From assembly GCF_000950575.1 (NCBI RefSeq), contig NZ_CP011005.1:1612001-1676000 (forward strand): a stretch of 64,000 nt of DNA, written 5' to 3'. This document shows positions 1-7,365 of this stretch, piece after piece. Below the pieces are notes generated by a model that saw only the letters and a program-made list of their open reading frames with translations, was not told the origin of the DNA and did not search any database. Position 1 is the first letter of the stretch, and every line of letters starts with the position of its first letter. The position numbers and the translations under genes are program-made. This DNA comes from Psychromicrobium lacuslunae (GTDB lineage Bacteria > Actinomycetota > Actinomycetes > Actinomycetales > Micrococcaceae).

Positions 1-902
1 GCAAAAATGACAGTCAGCGGCAGGATGCCAAAAACCAGCGGAACCATCATGGCAATCTCTTTCTTGCCAGCACTTTCGATGAGCTGCCGTTTTGCAAACT
101 CCCTAACATCCTGGGCTTGAGCACGCAGCACCTCGACCATCGGGGTGCCCCGCTCCACTCCGATCGCCAAGCCCTCGGTGAAACGAATCAGCGGAGCCAC
201 GCTGCTGCGCCGGGAGAAGTCCGAAAGTGCGTCGGCGAGCGAGCTGCCAGTTCTGGTTTGGGCTAATATCCGGCTGAACTCCTTGGCAAGCGGCCCGGCA
301 GAGTTTTGACAGACTCTCTCTAAGGCACCCGTAACACTCTCACCCGCCCCCACAGCCAACGCCATCAGTTCGGCTAAGGCTGGGAACTCGGCCAGCATCC
401 TGCTCTCTCGACGGTGGATCTGCCGATTCAGAAGCCATTCCGGAGCGTAAAGGCCCATGATGCCACCGGTGATCGTCACCAAAAAGGCGAGTAGTAGATT
501 GAAGCCTCCGTTCGCACCGTAAAACATCAGCACTACGCTCGCCACAATCAGACCGGCAACGACTGAAATTACCTGCACAGCCCGAAAGTACAAGGTATTC
601 TCCGGCCGTCCTGCCCTTTCCAGCCTCAGCGCCAGCCCCGCAGTCCCTGGCCTCAGTCGCGCTAGCCAGCCGCTGGCATCGTCAGCCAATAATCGAATGA
701 TCCGTTCGAGGGGCTCAAGAACCCCAGCACCGGGCAAATCTTCGGATAGCAGTTTCGACTGCCGTGCTAAGGCAGTGAGCTGAGACGCAATGCGATCGCT
801 GAAATCACCGCGACGATTCCACAGCAATCGCGCAAGGAGTAACCACAGCCCCGCTCCCATGCCCATCCCGGAGATCACACCCACAGCCGTATTCACATTC
901 AT
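1..902 (-). CDS. Type II secretion system F family protein (TadC-like), 3' end cut by window
   Basis: This reading frame opens at an ATG whose last base pairs overlap the TGA of the preceding gene (ATGA at 899-902) and runs off the left edge, so the C-terminus is missing. About 300 residues are visible. There is an N-terminal membrane segment, a basic linker, two further membrane segments near residues 108-155, then a T2SSF-type cytoplasmic helical domain (motif region ALAELMALAVGAGESVTGAL), and a last hydrophobic stretch at the edge. T2SSF proteins form the inner-membrane platform on which the TadA ATPase acts to assemble Flp/Tad pili. Being third after TadA and TadB-like genes it is most likely the TadC partner. 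Identification is by domain pattern and operon order; pilin genes would be expected beyond the window. Confidence 0.85.
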   Translation of the reverse strand, partial: MNVNTAVGVISGMGMGAGLWLLLARLLWNRRGDFSDRIASQLTALARQSKLLSEDLPGAGVLEPLERIIRLLADDASGWLARLRPGTAGLALRLERAGRPENTLYFRAVQVISVVAGLIVASVVLMFYGANGGFNLLLAFLVTITGGIMGLYAPEWLLNRQIHRRESRMLAEFPALAELMALAVGAGESVTGALERVCQNSAGPLAKEFSRILAQTRTGSSLADALSDFSRRSSVAPLIRFTEGLAIGVERGTPMVEVLRAQAQDVREFAKRQLIESAGKKEIAMMVPLVFGILPLTVIF

Positions 903-1753
903 GCCAGGGCTCGCAGTTCCTCTGGCAGGGCACCGATTCTGAGCATCACGCGATAACAAATAATTGAGATCAGTAGGCCGATCAGTAAGACTAGCCATCC
1001 AGTGACCGAGTTATAAGCCTGGATGGTCTGTGGGTGGCTAGCCAATACCAGGAGCAATAGCCACGGTGCCAGCACGGCAAGTTTGGCGGCATTGATTAAC
1101 CAGGACTGTTTTGCCTCAAGTTCCGCTCGAATCCGAATGTTCTCCCTGAGGAAACTGCTAAGAATGAATAGCAGGCCGCCCAAATCCGTGCCGCCAACAT
1201 CCCGAGCCAGCTTTAACGCCTCAATGATTCGATCCGCCACCGGATCGGCCAATTGCGCTTTGAGTCGTTCAAGGGCTTGATCGAACCGACCACCAAGTCG
1301 GTAATCGGCAGAAAAATCGGCGAAATAGCTCCTCAACTCTGCCGGACCACGATCCGCCAGCTGCGCCAGTGCTTCTGAGATGCTGAGCCCGGCGCGCACC
1401 GCCGAACGTAAATTATCCACCACCTCAGGCCATAACTCCCGAAGCGCCTTTGAGCGTCGTCTAGCCCGCCGTCGCACTAGCGCAATCGGTAGCCAGGCAG
1501 CTAAACCAGCAAAACAAACACTCATTGGTGGTGAACGAGTGATGAGGATAACTATCAAAAAAGCCGAGAATCCTGCCAGCAGACAAGACGCGAAGAAGCG
1601 AAAAGCTGTGGTCTTCTGCAAACCAGCCTGAATGAGCAACTGGTTAATCCGCCGAAATTGCGGTGCTTGGACAAAAGCGATGTGGCTGGGCCAAAAAGAA
1701 CACCAGATTAAGAAAAATCCGGCGCCTAACAACAGGCCAGCTAAGATGCTCAT
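899..1753 (-). CDS. Type II secretion system F family protein (TadB-like)
   Basis: The 284-residue protein has paired N-terminal membrane helices (residues about 1-20 and 50-90), a basic stretch (RRRARRRSK), and the T2SSF domain with the typical pattern LWPEVVDNLRSAVRAGLSIS followed by a G-rich helix pair and a C-terminal membrane hairpin. In Tad systems TadB and TadC make the inner-membrane platform of the pilus machine. The ATG overlaps the stop of the upstream TadA gene (ATGA at 1752-1755) and its own TGA overlaps the next start, so the three genes are translationally coupled. The assignment TadB rather than TadC rests on gene order. Confidence 0.87.
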   Translation of the reverse strand: MSILAGLLLGAGFFLIWCSFWPSHIAFVQAPQFRRINQLLIQAGLQKTTAFRFFASCLLAGFSAFLIVILITRSPPMSVCFAGLAAWLPIALVRRRARRRSKALRELWPEVVDNLRSAVRAGLSISEALAQLADRGPAELRSYFADFSADYRLGGRFDQALERLKAQLADPVADRIIEALKLARDVGGTDLGGLLFILSSFLRENIRIRAELEAKQSWLINAAKLAVLAPWLLLLVLASHPQTIQAYNSVTGWLVLLIGLLISIICYRVMLRIGALPEELRALA

Positions 1754-2976
1754 CAGCTTGCCGCCAGTAAAGCAGATACCTGGTACCCGGCGGCGGCGAA
1801 CTTCTGCGCGGCCGGCATTGAGTTGGCAACAATAGTTAACTCGCCACCCTGTCGACGGAAAATAGGAGAACTTTCAATGACCTTCCCTTCCACCCTGCCA
1901 CTAAGTGAGATGATCTCCGTTACTTGTCTTAGACCACGAGCCGACCTCTGGCAGTGCACTACTAAATCAATGCAGGAAGCCACCGTGGGAACTACAAAAT
2001 CCGAAGTGATATTTACCCCTGCTAGCAGCGGCAAAGTGCAGAGCTTTATGACTGCGTCATGCGCCGAATTTGCGTGTATCGTGCACATTCCGGGTAATCC
2101 AGAATTCAGCGCAATCAACATATCGAGACTCTCCGCCTCACGAACTTCCCCAACAATCAGGCGGTCGGGGCGCATTCTGAGCGCTTCTTTCACCAGCCTG
2201 CGCAACGGGACAACACCTTGCCCTTCTAAATTCGACTGACGGCACTGCATTGCCACCACATCACGAATTGGAAACTGCAATTCAAAGACTTCCTCAACGG
2301 TGACCACCCGTTCTCGCGGGCCAATACCACTGGCGAGACAGTTCAACAGCGTTGTTTTGCCGGCCTGAGTGGCACCCGATACCAGGATATTGAGCCCGGC
2401 AACCACAGCAGCGCTCAAAAAACGAGAGGCCTCAGAACTAAGAGTTCCTAGCTCAACGAGATTTTCTAAGCGATTAGCCCGCACCACGAATTTCCGAATA
2501 TTGATGGCCCAATGCTCCCGGGTTATTTCGGGAATCACCACATGTAGCCGAGAACCATCAGGAAGGGCCGCGTCAACAAAAGGGCTGCTGAGATCAAGAC
2601 GACGCCCGGAAGACTTGAGCATTCGCTCCACGAGGTCCTTGACTTCCTGAGCTGAAAAGGTCAGCGAGGTGAGTTCCGCAGCGCCATTTTTGGCGATATA
2701 AACCTGTTGGGGAGAATTAATCCATATTTCCTCAACCGCAGGATCGTCAAGATAGGGCTGCAAGCGACCGAATCCGGACAGTGAGTCAATAATCGTTTTC
2801 CGGATTTGAGCAATCCCAGTAACCGGTGGAACAGCACCGAGTAATGAGCGTTGGCTATAGTCTTCAAGCACGGCATCAATAAGCCCTTGCACCTCGGCGA
2901 GCTGTCGCATCGGGTCTAGGCCTCGGCGCTTGATTAACTCCCGAACTTCATTTTCAATAATATCCAATGCAGTCAT
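1753..2976 (-). CDS. TadA/CpaF family pilus assembly ATPase
   Basis: This 407-residue protein is a secretion ATPase of the VirB11/CpaF/TadA group that powers Tad pilus assembly at the inner membrane. The Walker A box GATQAGKTTLL places the P-loop lysine at residue 207; an Asp-box/Walker B pair follows (VVTVEEVFELQ, then DRLIVGEVREAESLDML with the conserved catalytic glutamate), and a His-box-like stretch (CTIHANSA) lies downstream. The N-terminal domain (residues about 1-150) carries the usual helical region and PDGSRLHVVIPE motif. The ATG at 2976 is preceded by an AAGGA element. It heads the tadA-tadB-tadC run; the CpaB/CpaE-like genes normally found just upstream are instead at 50286-52240. 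Confidence 0.92.
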   Translation of the reverse strand: MTALDIIENEVRELIKRRGLDPMRQLAEVQGLIDAVLEDYSQRSLLGAVPPVTGIAQIRKTIIDSLSGFGRLQPYLDDPAVEEIWINSPQQVYIAKNGAAELTSLTFSAQEVKDLVERMLKSSGRRLDLSSPFVDAALPDGSRLHVVIPEITREHWAINIRKFVVRANRLENLVELGTLSSEASRFLSAAVVAGLNILVSGATQAGKTTLLNCLASGIGPRERVVTVEEVFELQFPIRDVVAMQCRQSNLEGQGVVPLRRLVKEALRMRPDRLIVGEVREAESLDMLIALNSGLPGMCTIHANSAHDAVIKLCTLPLLAGVNITSDFVVPTVASCIDLVVHCQRSARGLRQVTEIISLSGRVEGKVIESSPIFRRQGGELTIVANSMPAAQKFAAAGYQVSALLAAS

Positions 2977-3092
2977 CCAGGAGTTCCTTAGCTCCGATTA
3001 ATGATGTGAAAAGATCGTAAATCAATTAATTCGATTCGCCAAGAGAAATTTTTAATTGTGGAAAACCTCTACGACCATCGGCGCCTTACGGC

Positions 3093-3401
3093 CTAGTCGA
3101 TAGCAAGTGTCGCTTCAAGCAAGCCGGGGAATCTATTAGCTAAATCGGCTCGCCTGACCTCGACCTTGCGACTGCGGCCGTGCTTAGTGGTTGCGGTCAG
3201 CCCGGCTTGCCGAAGTACCCGCCAATGGTGGGAAACGGTTGCCGGGGTGAGCTTGATATCTGCTGCCACAATACTGCAATCAATCGGTCCTTCATCCCGA
3301 TACAGGGCTCGCATAATCGCCAGCCGCACCGGATCGGCCAGCGCAGCTAAGACACTTACCAAGTCGATCTCTTGCACCGACGGCTGACTCAAGTTGTCCA
3401 C
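3093..3401 (-). CDS. ArsR-family winged-helix transcriptional regulator
   Basis: The product is a 102-residue single-domain winged-helix protein. The signature is the helix-turn-helix ADIKLTPATVSHHWRVLRQAGL and the wing-like TKHGRSRKVEVRRADL, with the ArsR-type opening LAALADPVRLAIMRALYR. No cysteine-rich metal site is visible (a single Cys in the SIVAADIK region), so the effector is probably not a thiol-bound metal. The GTG start at 3401 has a strong GGGAGG ribosome site six bases upstream. It is divergent from the MFS exporter at 3456, and a palindrome lies in the 54-bp gap, so it very likely represses that exporter and itself. Confidence 0.88.
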   Translation of the reverse strand: MDNLSQPSVQEIDLVSVLAALADPVRLAIMRALYRDEGPIDCSIVAADIKLTPATVSHHWRVLRQAGLTATTKHGRSRKVEVRRADLANRFPGLLEATLAID

Positions 3402-3413
3402 GTAGGCCTCCCT

Positions 3414-3428
3414 AATAGTTTGACTATT
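3414..3428. promoter_or_regulatory. Probable ArsR operator between divergent regulator and exporter genes
   Basis: The 15-base palindrome AATAGT-TTG-ACTATT sits in the short intergenic gap between the ArsR-type gene (start 3401) and the MFS gene (start 3456). ArsR-family proteins usually bind such AT-rich dyads overlapping the promoters they control. The assignment is positional inference. Confidence 0.5.
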
Positions 3429-3455
3429 ATCTAATTATCGCCATAACATCGACCC

Positions 3456-4655
3456 ATGTCACTTCGACAATCATCTAATTATCTTGGACCCGCCCAGCTC
3501 TGGACCCTCGCCGCCGGACCCTTCGTGCTGGGCATCGACGGTTTTGTCCTCGCTGGCTTACTGCCACAGCTGGCAAACGAGCTCGGGGTCAGCATTGCGC
3601 AGGCCGGACAACTAACGACACTCTTCGCACTCGTATATGCGGTTGCCTCACCCATGATTGCGATACTCACCGGACGATGGGAACGTCGCCGCCTGCTAGT
3701 ACTAGGAATGGCAATCTTTGCGGCGGGAATGCTGTTTCAAGCGGCCGGTAGTTCCTTTGTCATGGTGGCAGTTGGCCGGATAGTTGCCGCCCTCGGCGCA
3801 GCAACTTTTCAAGCTAACGCCTACGCTGTTGCTGGCGTGTTGGCCTCCGAAACCACTCGGCCACGCAATCTCGCGGCAGTTGCCCTAGGAACTTCACTTT
3901 CATTAGTAGCTGGACTGCCATTCGGCGTCGCGATCGGATCTTGGCTCGGCTGGCGCGCCTCAATCTGGCTGCTATTGGTGCTAGCGCTTCTGGTAGGCGC
4001 ACTGCTCGGCAGCTTACCTAAAGTGAAGATCGCGGCCATTGGGTTTCGAACGCGGCTTGCCGCACTACGCCAGAGCGCGGTGCTCAGGCTGCTTATCAGC
4101 ACACTGCTAGCACTGACTCCCGCCTACCTGATATTGAGCTACCTGCCGAGCATCGTGCCCGACAGCGGCGGCATGATCATTATTGCCATGCTCTGTTTCG
4201 GCGCCGGACAGGTCATCGGCACGCGTCTAGTTGTCCCGCTGATTACCCGGTTCGGGGACTGGCCCACCTTCCTCGGCGGAGCTATCGCCACGCCGCTAGT
4301 CCTTATCCTACTCAGCGTCACTCAGCAGTCATCGGTACTGGCGTCCCTGTCACTTCTTCTTCTCGGCGGATGCGTCGGGGTGCTCATCGTTCCGCAGCAA
4401 CAGCGGTTATTCAGCCTTATCCCAGACCTGGCCCCGATAGCCCTGGGATTCAACGGGTCTGCTAGCTACATCGGCTCTGCTGTCGGTGCGGGCCTTGGCG
4501 GGCTGGTACTGGCAGGCAGTCCGACGGGCTGGCTCGCGCCCGCAGCAGCGATAACCGCCGTGGTCACGCTCGGCCTAGTTTTCGCACTCGCCCCCGAGCG
4601 CACCACTGCCAAGCACCCGCAGGAACACTCAGGCCGCACCGAGGACCCCTCTTAG
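3456..4655 (+). CDS. MFS transporter (DHA1-type drug/sugar exporter family)
   Basis: This 399-residue protein shows twelve hydrophobic segments split in two halves. The motif A region after TM2 reads TGRWERRRLL (residues about 70-79), and a motif C-like glycine-rich TM5 is present (LVAGLPFGVAIGSWLGWR). These are hallmarks of the DHA1 branch of the major facilitator superfamily, which expels small molecules by proton antiport; the substrate cannot be read from sequence. It lies back to back with an ArsR-type regulator and is probably controlled by it. The ATG at 3456 has no clear Shine-Dalgarno sequence, consistent with a short or leaderless mRNA. The C-terminal tail (after residue 380) is polar and unremarkable. 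Confidence 0.88.
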   Translation: MSLRQSSNYLGPAQLWTLAAGPFVLGIDGFVLAGLLPQLANELGVSIAQAGQLTTLFALVYAVASPMIAILTGRWERRRLLVLGMAIFAAGMLFQAAGSSFVMVAVGRIVAALGAATFQANAYAVAGVLASETTRPRNLAAVALGTSLSLVAGLPFGVAIGSWLGWRASIWLLLVLALLVGALLGSLPKVKIAAIGFRTRLAALRQSAVLRLLISTLLALTPAYLILSYLPSIVPDSGGMIIIAMLCFGAGQVIGTRLVVPLITRFGDWPTFLGGAIATPLVLILLSVTQQSSVLASLSLLLLGGCVGVLIVPQQQRLFSLIPDLAPIALGFNGSASYIGSAVGAGLGGLVLAGSPTGWLAPAAAITAVVTLGLVFALAPERTTAKHPQEHSGRTEDPS

Positions 4656-4738
4656 TATCTCCCAGATATCTCCCACTTTTCAGCGACGCCGGGGCGCGGG
4701 GTCAATTGGTGAGCAAACCGATAAGTCAAAGTTCCAAA

Positions 4739-4758
4739 CACTTCCAGAAAAACTTCCA
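4739..4758. promoter_or_regulatory. ACTTCC/GGAAGT repeat motif upstream of the GH43-like gene
   Basis: These 20 bases contain two ACTTCC hexamers twelve bases apart, and a partial third (GTTCC) lies at 4731-4735. The reverse complement of the 20-mer occurs exactly at 7167-7186, upstream of the M23 endopeptidase gene. Repetition of a helically spaced hexamer in front of two related secreted-hydrolase genes suggests a shared regulator-binding site. No protein is known to me for this sequence. Confidence 0.45.
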
Positions 4759-4887
4759 ATCCGAGGCGGCAAATTGCCGAGCACCATCTGCCAGGCTGGT
4801 TGATATCAGCGGTTCATCTCGTTCAACGGCTCAATTGCTTCCCGATGAGACCCGCACCCTGCAGTTTGAAGGAAGGGAAAGAAATTA

Positions 4888-6657
4888 ATGAAACGATTAC
4901 AACGTTTGAAAACGCTCAGCGGCATATTGGCCACGGCGTTATTCGCCACAGCAGCCCTGTCGTTGGCAGCGGCGCCCGGCGCACAGGCAGCCCAATCACC
5001 GAAATTGGTGATATCAGGTGACTTCCCCGATCCCGATGTGCTTCAGGTTGGCTCCACCTATTACGCATACTCAACAAATTCGAATGCCGGAAACATACCA
5101 TTCGCTACTTCCTCCTCGCCCTACGGGCCATGGAGTATGCAGGGCAACGCTTTGCCGAAGCGTCCTGCCTGGGCAGTACAGAGCGGTGGTTGGATGTGGG
5201 CACCCGATGTCACTGAGCTCAAGGATGGCAGCTTCCTGATGTACTTCGCCGCGAAGAGCATCAGCCCTGGAAGGCACTGCATCGGCGCGGCCACTTCGGC
5301 TTCGCCGCGTGGGCCCTTCGTCTCCACCGCCGCTGCGCCGTTGTTCTGCCAGTACAGCGAAGGTGGCAGCATCGATCCAGCGAGCTTCGTAGACACCGAC
5401 GGCAAGCGCTACTTGCTCTATAAGACAGACGGCGTCACCACTAATCTACCCACTCGGCTCTACCTACAGCAGGTTGCCGACGACGGGGTCACGCTGATCG
5501 GAAGCCGGAGCCTGCTATTGAGTAGTGGTGCCGCCAGCGAGCATGGCAATATCGAAGCCCCGACCTTGGTCAAGCGGGACAGCAAGTACGTCTTGCTCTA
5601 TTCGGGCGGCATCTATACCTATGACGGCGGTAACTCCAGCTACAACATCTCCTACGGGATTTCTAGTTCAATCCGCGGTCCGTACACCAAGTCGAGCCAG
5701 TCCTTAATGACCACCCAGTCAAATGGCCGGGCCGTTGTCGGCCCAGGCGGACAAGATGTGGTCACTTCTGCACAGGGCGATGTCCTCATGTTGCATGGTT
5801 GGACTAACTCCGGTGCCGCGCGTTCAATGTTCGCCACACCAATTTCCTGGACCAATGGTTACCCGGTACTGCCGACTGCCGTCGGTGCTTCAGCAGCTTC
5901 AGTGAAGTCCGCTGGCGATCTCGTGGCGGCGGACTCCGACGGCATTCTCTGGAACTACCCGGCACGTGGTGACGGTCAATTCGCTGGCAGAGTCCAGATT
6001 GGGCAGGGCTGGACCGGAGTGCGATCGATCAAGGTCATTGACTGGAATGCCGACGGCGTACTAGATCTGGTAGCCCAGTGGAATAACGGCAAGGTCAATG
6101 TCTACCTTGGCTCCTCTGGTGGTGGCTTCAGTACTGGTCCTGTTCTTTCCGCTCAAGGCTGGGCCGATGTGCAGCTGACGATCGGCTATTGGATCAAAGG
6201 CAGCAAATACCCGCAGTTGCTGAGTAAAGAAAGCAGCGGGATCATGCGGCTCTGGCACAACACCAATGGCACCGCACTAAGTGACCCCACTCAGATCGGC
6301 CAAGGTTGGGGCAGCCTGAACACCACCATGGTCGATTTCGACGGTGACGGCAATCAGGATCTATTAGCTCAAAGTAGCGATGGTGCGATGCGCTTATATC
6401 GCTCAAATGGTGCCGGAGCCTTTATCTCAGAGACCCGCACTGTGATCGGCTCAGGTTGGCAGAACATGACTAGCGTCAGTCTGCGTTCAGGCTTCCAGGG
6501 GATCAACAGCATTGGTGTCACTGCGAGGAACCAAACCGGCGAAATTTATTACTATCCCATTCAACAGAATCGCCGTTGGGGTGCGCCCCAGCTGATTGGC
6601 CCGGGCTGGGGCAACTACCTCATTGCCGGCGGCGAAAATATTAACCCCACTAGCTAG
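4888..6657 (+). CDS. Secreted GH43-like glycoside hydrolase with C-terminal FG-GAP-type propeller
   Basis: This 589-residue secreted protein has a Sec signal peptide (residues 1 to about 34, ending APGAQAA). Residues about 38-330 form a five-bladed propeller typical of GH43. The three family acidic residues are visible: Asp48 in FPDPDV (general base), Asp163 in GSIDPASF (pKa modulator), and Glu223 in NIEAPTL (general acid). GH43 enzymes mostly cut arabinan or xylan-type linkages; the substrate here is unknown. Residues about 335-589 are FG-GAP-like repeats with D-N-D-G-D loops (DWNADGVLD, DFDGDGNQD) and recurring IGxGW motifs. The same type of module ends the proteins at 7366 and 8658, but this copy has ordinary codon usage and clear divergence. 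The ATG follows GAAGGAAGGGAAAG, a good ribosome site. Confidence 0.85.
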   Translation: MKRLQRLKTLSGILATALFATAALSLAAAPGAQAAQSPKLVISGDFPDPDVLQVGSTYYAYSTNSNAGNIPFATSSSPYGPWSMQGNALPKRPAWAVQSGGWMWAPDVTELKDGSFLMYFAAKSISPGRHCIGAATSASPRGPFVSTAAAPLFCQYSEGGSIDPASFVDTDGKRYLLYKTDGVTTNLPTRLYLQQVADDGVTLIGSRSLLLSSGAASEHGNIEAPTLVKRDSKYVLLYSGGIYTYDGGNSSYNISYGISSSIRGPYTKSSQSLMTTQSNGRAVVGPGGQDVVTSAQGDVLMLHGWTNSGAARSMFATPISWTNGYPVLPTAVGASAASVKSAGDLVAADSDGILWNYPARGDGQFAGRVQIGQGWTGVRSIKVIDWNADGVLDLVAQWNNGKVNVYLGSSGGGFSTGPVLSAQGWADVQLTIGYWIKGSKYPQLLSKESSGIMRLWHNTNGTALSDPTQIGQGWGSLNTTMVDFDGDGNQDLLAQSSDGAMRLYRSNGAGAFISETRTVIGSGWQNMTSVSLRSGFQGINSIGVTARNQTGEIYYYPIQQNRRWGAPQLIGPGWGNYLIAGGENINPTS

Positions 6658-6679
6658 CAGTCTTAGTTAACTTTTCGTT

Positions 6680-6722
6680 CTGTGGGCTGGTGTCTCGGTT
6701 ATTGAGGGACACCAGCCCACAG
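6680..6722 (+). terminator. Intrinsic terminator after the GH43-like gene
   Basis: A perfect 15-bp stem (6680-6694 with 6708-6722) closed by a 13-base loop starts 23 bases after the stop codon and is followed by CTTT. A T-rich stretch on the other side could also let it work in reverse. Confidence 0.8.
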
Positions 6723-6789
6723 CTTTAGCGGCGGGCACCAGGTTTCACCGCTCTGGCAGCCGGTCACGAACCGATCAATAAAAAGACCA

Positions 6790-6828
6790 AAAGGCCACGG
6801 TACTAGGGGCATAGCAACCGTGGCCTTT
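6790..6828 (-). terminator. Strong intrinsic terminator downstream of a small minus-strand ORF
   Basis: The 12-bp stem AAAGGCCACGGT / ACCGTGGCCTTT (6817-6828 with 6790-6801) has a 15-base loop. On the minus strand it is followed by TGGTCTTTTTATT, a fitting U-tract. It lies about 20 bases beyond the stop of the small ORF at 6848-6994, supporting that ORF as a transcribed unit. Confidence 0.75.
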
Positions 6829-6847
6829 CGGCCAGCTTGTGATTGTC

Positions 6848-6994
6848 TCAGCGAGTGGATGAGAACCATTCTTTAGCGAGGAGAATGGTGTTGCTGGCTC
6901 GGGCACTTGGCTGGTCGAAGCGTCGACTCGCTCCGACCGCCCCCAATACGCCTGCGCAAGAAAACTGGAATCGATGGTCAAGGGTATAGCTCAT
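6848..6994 (-). CDS. Putative small protein, 48 residues, unknown function
   Basis: An ATG at 6994 is preceded on the minus strand by AAGGAAG with six bases spacing. The frame runs 48 residues to a TGA, and a strong terminator (6790-6828) follows. The peptide begins MSYTLDHRFQFSC and ends KEWFSSTR; it has one cysteine (residue 13), no membrane segment and no motif I recognise. It lies in a 709-base gap between two secreted hydrolase genes, opposite to both, with the GGAAGT operator-like array (7167-7242) on its upstream side. The combination of ribosome site, start, stop and terminator is what supports it. It could be a peptide gene linked to the hydrolases, a leader, or chance. Confidence 0.4.
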   Translation of the reverse strand: MSYTLDHRFQFSCAGVLGAVGASRRFDQPSARASNTILLAKEWFSSTR

Positions 6995-7166
6995 GACTTC
7001 TTCCTTTCTTCTCACGGTCAACAACATTGTGTCCAAGCCTCAGCAGCTGTTTCAGCCGCCGCCTGCGCACAGAGGTCTCCTAGCCGCAATCAACGGGAAG
7101 ACCAGATCGAGCGCTGGCAGTAATTCCAGAATCTCAGATGATGCACGCCCGTTCGCTGCACGGGAC

Positions 7167-7242
7167 TGGAAGTTTTTCTGGAAGTGATTGGAAGTTTTTT
7201 CTGAGGATCCAAAAATTCCAATCACTTCCAAAAAAACTTCCA
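7167..7242. promoter_or_regulatory. Large inverted repeat of GGAAGT hexamers, putative operator
   Basis: The left arm (7167-7200) carries three GGAAGT hexamers at 12- and 10-base steps. The right arm (7211-7242) is its near-perfect reverse complement of about 32 bases, separated by ten bases centred on GGATCC. The first 20 bases of the left arm match, inverted, the motif at 4739-4758. The dyad lies between the divergent small ORF (start 6994) and the M23 gene (start 7366). It could bind an oligomeric regulator as DNA or fold as a long RNA hairpin. An inferred regulatory role fits both its spacing and its reuse. Confidence 0.5.
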
Positions 7243-7365
7243 ATCGCTGATCGACTTTTATAAGCACTTCCCTGCCAGCATTACTACATCGAACATCGAA
7301 TCTGTGTCCCCGCTGAGCTGCTGATAGGGAAGATCTGGTGTCACTTCGGAAAACTGAGGACCACA

